DNA from: Folioceros fuciformis
Lineage: Eukaryota > Anthocerotophyta > Anthocerotopsida > Anthocerotales
Reading direction: 5' to 3'
Assembly (NCBI GenBank): GCA_049999805.1
Contig: JBNGIO010005990.1
Span: 47,450 to 76,707, forward strand
Length of the DNA: 29,258 bases
A program made the position numbers and the translations under genes. The notes beneath the pieces are model-generated. The model saw nothing but the letters and a program-made list of their open reading frames with translations. It made no database searches and was not told the DNA's origin. Shown here one piece after another: positions 26,593 through 29,258 of this stretch (its first letter is position 1; every line of letters begins with the position of its first letter).

Positions 26593-29258
26593 TCATCTAG
26601 TCCTACGACTCACTACGGTAGCAGCAGACGGAGGAGGAGGAGAAGAAGAAGGAGGAGGAGCAGAAGAAGAAGCAGGAGCCTGTTGTTGGGCCTGCCCGGC
26701 CTCGGATTTCACCATGACGGGCTTGAACTGGTAGACGGAGTATATCACGTTGCGGCGAATTTGTGCCATCATGTCAAGGAATAGATTATATCCCTCCAGC
26801 TTGTACTCGATTAGCGGGTCCCTTTGCGCATAACCGCGCAAGCCAACGGCTGTCTGCACAAACTTCAGGGCCTGCAAGTGCTCCTTCCACAGATTATCGG
26901 TCTGCGAAAGCACGAAATATCTTTCGGCCTCGGTCATCAACCCCGCAGCTTGGCCTTCCACCTCGGCGCGTTTCCTCAGATACGCGTCCCTGCCAGCAAC
27001 CCGGAGGAAGTCCCGGAGGGCATCCACCGTCTCGCACTGTCGGGCGATTTGCTCGGGCTGAAGATCGTCCAGCAGGTAACAATACTGCCGCACTTTGGAG
27101 CAAAGCGCGTCCAGATTCCACTGCTCCCGCGGAGCCGAGGCCGGGACATAGGCGTTCACGATGTCTTCCATGGTCAGCTCCGCGTACTCGATCATCTGCG
27201 GCTGCAAAGAAGGCGACACCAGCGCGCGCCGACGCTCGCTATACACCCGGTCGCGCTGGCTGTTGAGCACCTCGTCGTACTCAAACAACTGCTTCCGGAT
27301 ATCGAAGAAGTAGCTCTCCACTTTGCGCTGTGCCTCGTCCAGGCTGCGCGTCAGCATCTTGGACTCGATCGGGAGGTCCTCCACCCGGAAGGCCCGCATC
27401 AAAGCCTGGATCCGGTCCCCGCCGAAGATTCGGAACAAATTATCCTCCAGGCTGAGGAAGAATCGGGAACTCCCGGGATCGCCTTGCCGCCCACTCCGCC
27501 CGCGGAGTTGGTTATCGATCCTCCGGCTCTCGTGCCGCTCGGTGCCGACGACATGCAGCCCTCCCGCCGCCACCACCTGCTGCCGCTCCCCCTCCGTGAA
27601 CGTCCTATACTCCGCCACCAACGCCTGGAACGCGCCCCGGAGCTCCGACACAACAGCGTCCTCCGTCGGGCCCTTCTCACACGCGTAGGAAAGCCGCTCC
27701 TCCGCCTCCAGCTCCGTCAGAGTCCCCGCCCCCCACGCCACGGACGCCGCCCGGCAGGCGGCGGCCGCCACCTCCGCCCCAGCCGGGGACAGCGGGCATG
27801 GGAACAGCGCCGGATTCGCGTTCCACGACTTCCTCGCCGGGAGCTTACTCCCCTTCTGGAACGGAATCTCGCCATCTGCAAGCTTCACCACCTGCGGCAT
27901 CAGCATCTCCCGCAGCTTCAACTTCGCCATGAAGTCCGCGTTGCCCCCCAAGATAATATCCGTCCCGCGTCCCGCCATGTTGGTAGCTATGGTGACAGCC
28001 CCCAGCCTCCCACTCTGTGCGACGATCTCCGACTCCCTTTCCACGTTCTCCGGCTTCGCATTCAGCACCTGGTGCGCGATCCCAGCCTCCTGCAACTGTC
28101 TGGACAATGCCTCGCTCTGCTCCACACTCGTCGTCCCCACCAGTACGGGCCTCCCCGTTTTGTGCATCCTCGCAATCTCCACCACCGTGGCGCGCCACTT
28201 CCCACTCGCCGTCCTGAACACCACGTCCGATTCATCCTTCCGCACCATAGGCTTGTTGGTGGGCACCACCGTCACCTTCAGCTTGTAGATGCTCCCGAAC
28301 TCCTGACTCTCAGTGGCCGCAGTCCCCGTCATCCCACACAGCTTGGGGTACTGCAGGAAGAAGTTCTGGTACGAAATGGACGCCAGCGTCACAGTCTCGT
28401 TCTGGATCTTGACCCCCTCCTTCGCCTCCACAGCCTGGTGCAGCCCGTCACTCCAACGCCTACCCTGCATCACCCTTCCAGTGAACTCATCCACAATCAT
28501 CACTTCCCCCGAGCGTACGATGTAATTCACATCCCGCAGAAACAACTCCTTCGCCTTGATCGCGTTAAGCAAATAACTCGCCCACTGCTCCCGCGGATCA
28601 TACAAATCCTTCACCTGCAAAATATCCTCCGCGGCCTCATACCCCTGCTCCGTCACAAGCACCGTCTTCTGCTTCTCATCCACCGTGTAATGCACATCCT
28701 TGGCAAACACCGAGGCAATCTTGGCAGCCTTCTTATACCTCTCACTGGGCTTCTCCGCAGACCCAGATATGATCAACGGTGTACGGGCCTCATCAATGAG
28801 GATGGAATCCACCTCATCAATCACACAAAAATTAAATCCCCGGAGCACCAAATCATCCTTGCTCGTCGCCAGATTGTCCCTCAGAAAATCGAACCCCAGC
28901 TCACTGTTCGTCACGTACGTAACATCACAACCATAACTCTCCCGCCTTTCCGCGGGACTCATCCCTTGCTGGATCAAGCCGACCTTGAGCCCCAAGAATC
29001 TATGCACCTGCCCGACCCACTCACAATCCCGACGCGCCAAATAGTCATTCACCGTCACCGAATGCACGCCTTTTCCCCCTAACGCGTTCAGATACGCCGG
29101 GAGCACCGCCACGAGCGTCTTCCCCTCCCCAGTCCGCATCTCCGCGATCTCGCCGCGATGCAGCACCATCCCTCCAATCAACTGCACGTCGAACGGGCGC
29201 AACCCTAAAACCCGCTGGGCCCCCTCCCGCACCACTGCAAACGCCTCCGGCAGCACGG
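26593..29258 (-). CDS. SECA1: Plastid SecA translocase ATPase (5' partial)
   Basis: 888 codons without an intron, open to the right edge, so the transit peptide and first part of the motor are missing. Motor motifs in order: '[10 protein letters not shown]' (Walker A, about 29110-29140), '[12 protein letters not shown]', '[18 protein letters not shown]' (Walker B, about 28780-28830), '[20 protein letters not shown]', 'GMTGTA', '[12 protein letters not shown]', '[14 protein letters not shown]' and '[20 protein letters not shown]'. The scaffold ('[20 protein letters not shown]', '[20 protein letters not shown]', '[20 protein letters not shown]') matches chloroplast SECA1. It lacks the bacterial C-terminal zinc-binding tail and ends with a Ser/Pro/Gln/Ala-rich tail encoded by GGA-rich DNA (26620-26690). 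SECA1 drives ATP-dependent transport of unfolded proteins across the thylakoid through SCY1/SECE1. The lack of introns contrasts with neighbours and with multi-exon seed-plant SECA1. Confidence 0.95.
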   Translation of the reverse strand, partial: VLPEAFAVVREGAQRVLGLRPFDVQLIGGMVLHRGEIAEMRTGEGKTLVAVLPAYLNALGGKGVHSVTVNDYLARRDCEWVGQVHRFLGLKVGLIQQGMSPAERRESYGCDVTYVTNSELGFDFLRDNLATSKDDLVLRGFNFCVIDEVDSILIDEARTPLIISGSAEKPSERYKKAAKIASVFAKDVHYTVDEKQKTVLVTEQGYEAAEDILQVKDLYDPREQWASYLLNAIKAKELFLRDVNYIVRSGEVMIVDEFTGRVMQGRRWSDGLHQAVEAKEGVKIQNETVTLASISYQNFFLQYPKLCGMTGTAATESQEFGSIYKLKVTVVPTNKPMVRKDESDVVFRTASGKWRATVVEIARMHKTGRPVLVGTTSVEQSEALSRQLQEAGIAHQVLNAKPENVERESEIVAQSGRLGAVTIATNMAGRGTDIILGGNADFMAKLKLREMLMPQVVKLADGEIPFQKGSKLPARKSWNANPALFPCPLSPAGAEVAAAACRAASVAWGAGTLTELEAEERLSYACEKGPTEDAVVSELRGAFQALVAEYRTFTEGERQQVVAAGGLHVVGTERHESRRIDNQLRGRSGRQGDPGSSRFFLSLEDNLFRIFGGDRIQALMRAFRVEDLPIESKMLTRSLDEAQRKVESYFFDIRKQLFEYDEVLNSQRDRVYSERRRALVSPSLQPQMIEYAELTMEDIVNAYVPASAPREQWNLDALCSKVRQYCYLLDDLQPEQIARQCETVDALRDFLRVAGRDAYLRKRAEVEGQAAGLMTEAERYFVLSQTDNLWKEHLQALKFVQTAVGLRGYAQRDPLIEYKLEGYNLFLDMMAQIRRNVIYSVYQFKPVMVKSEAGQAQQQAPASSSAPPPSSSPPPPSAATVVSRRTR

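Noticed and set aside
26620-26690. GGA/GAA-rich simple repeat as an independent element
   Set aside because: It is in frame as the Ser/Pro-rich SECA1 tail on the minus strand.
26824-29082. 752-codon open frame on the plus strand
   Set aside because: It is the antisense of SECA1. Its His/Leu/Pro/Arg-rich composition follows from the GC-rich SECA1 codons, and it has no domain.
26593-29258. SECA as recent bacterial horizontal transfer
   Set aside because: Specific plant SECA1 blocks (for example '[12 protein letters not shown]', 'YQFKPVMVK') and the lack of a zinc-binding tail show a plastid lineage, despite absence of introns.
1-29258. CRISPR arrays, tRNA or rRNA genes, intact transposons, biosynthetic cluster
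   Set aside because: No regularly spaced repeats, no recognisable RNA gene, no transposase or reverse-transcriptase motif, and the genes belong to unrelated housekeeping processes.

Overview
The window is nuclear DNA from a green land plant. It holds a chloroplast minor antenna gene of the CP24 type (LHCB6), a plastid SECA1, a LysM-type receptor-kinase region, and plant-style homologues of ILP1, ORC6 and THOC5. Genes are tightly packed, nearly all carry short GT-AG introns (about 70-240 bp, mostly near 100), and 5' neighbours are often divergent. CP24 is typical of land plants, so an embryophyte is the best guess. The compact introns and roughly balanced base composition would fit a small-genome bryophyte (for example a hornwort) or a lycophyte such as Selaginella, but no species can be fixed from the sequence alone. 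Exon models below were built by hand from conserved protein blocks, splice consensus and phase. For every complete multi-exon model the exon lengths sum to a multiple of three.

Layout, left to right. 1-1089 (+): 3' part of a LysM-receptor-like kinase with a degenerate kinase domain. 1090-3199: gene-poor and repeat-bearing; it includes a decayed copy of the EF-hand gene that lies further right, and a 10-N assembly gap sitting on a tandem repeat. 3200-4161 (-): LHCB6. 5531-6860 (-): an EF-hand protein made of three tandem modules. 8074-11762 (+): ILP1/GCFC splicing and transcription factor. 12029-13033 (-): an EEF1AKMT4/METTL13-type methyltransferase with a lysine-rich insert. 13034-14192: a possible small membrane protein and a hairpin-rich, repeat-flanked stretch. 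14193-15976 (+): ORC6, ten exons. 16204 to about 17400 (-): an unclassified coiled-coil protein, 5' end unresolved. 17808-20790 (+): THOC5, eight exons. 21707-22320 (+): an unknown single-span membrane protein. 22728-24541 (-): a GT61-like glycosyltransferase. 24943-26502 (+): an SLC25 carrier whose first intron is GC-AG. 26593-29258 (-): plastid SECA1, with no intron anywhere in the visible 888 codons and open at the right edge.

The genes do not form a pathway or cluster; this looks like ordinary housekeeping gene order in a compact plant genome. LHCB6 and SECA1 act in the chloroplast, ORC6 in replication licensing, THOC5 and ILP1 in mRNA processing and export. I see no CRISPR array, rRNA, tRNA or intact autonomous transposon, and no convincing evidence of a new multi-gene system. 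The items most worth a second look are the coiled-coil gene, the three-module EF-hand protein with its nearby relic, the intronless SECA1, and the repeat-flanked hairpin block near 13.5-13.8 kb.
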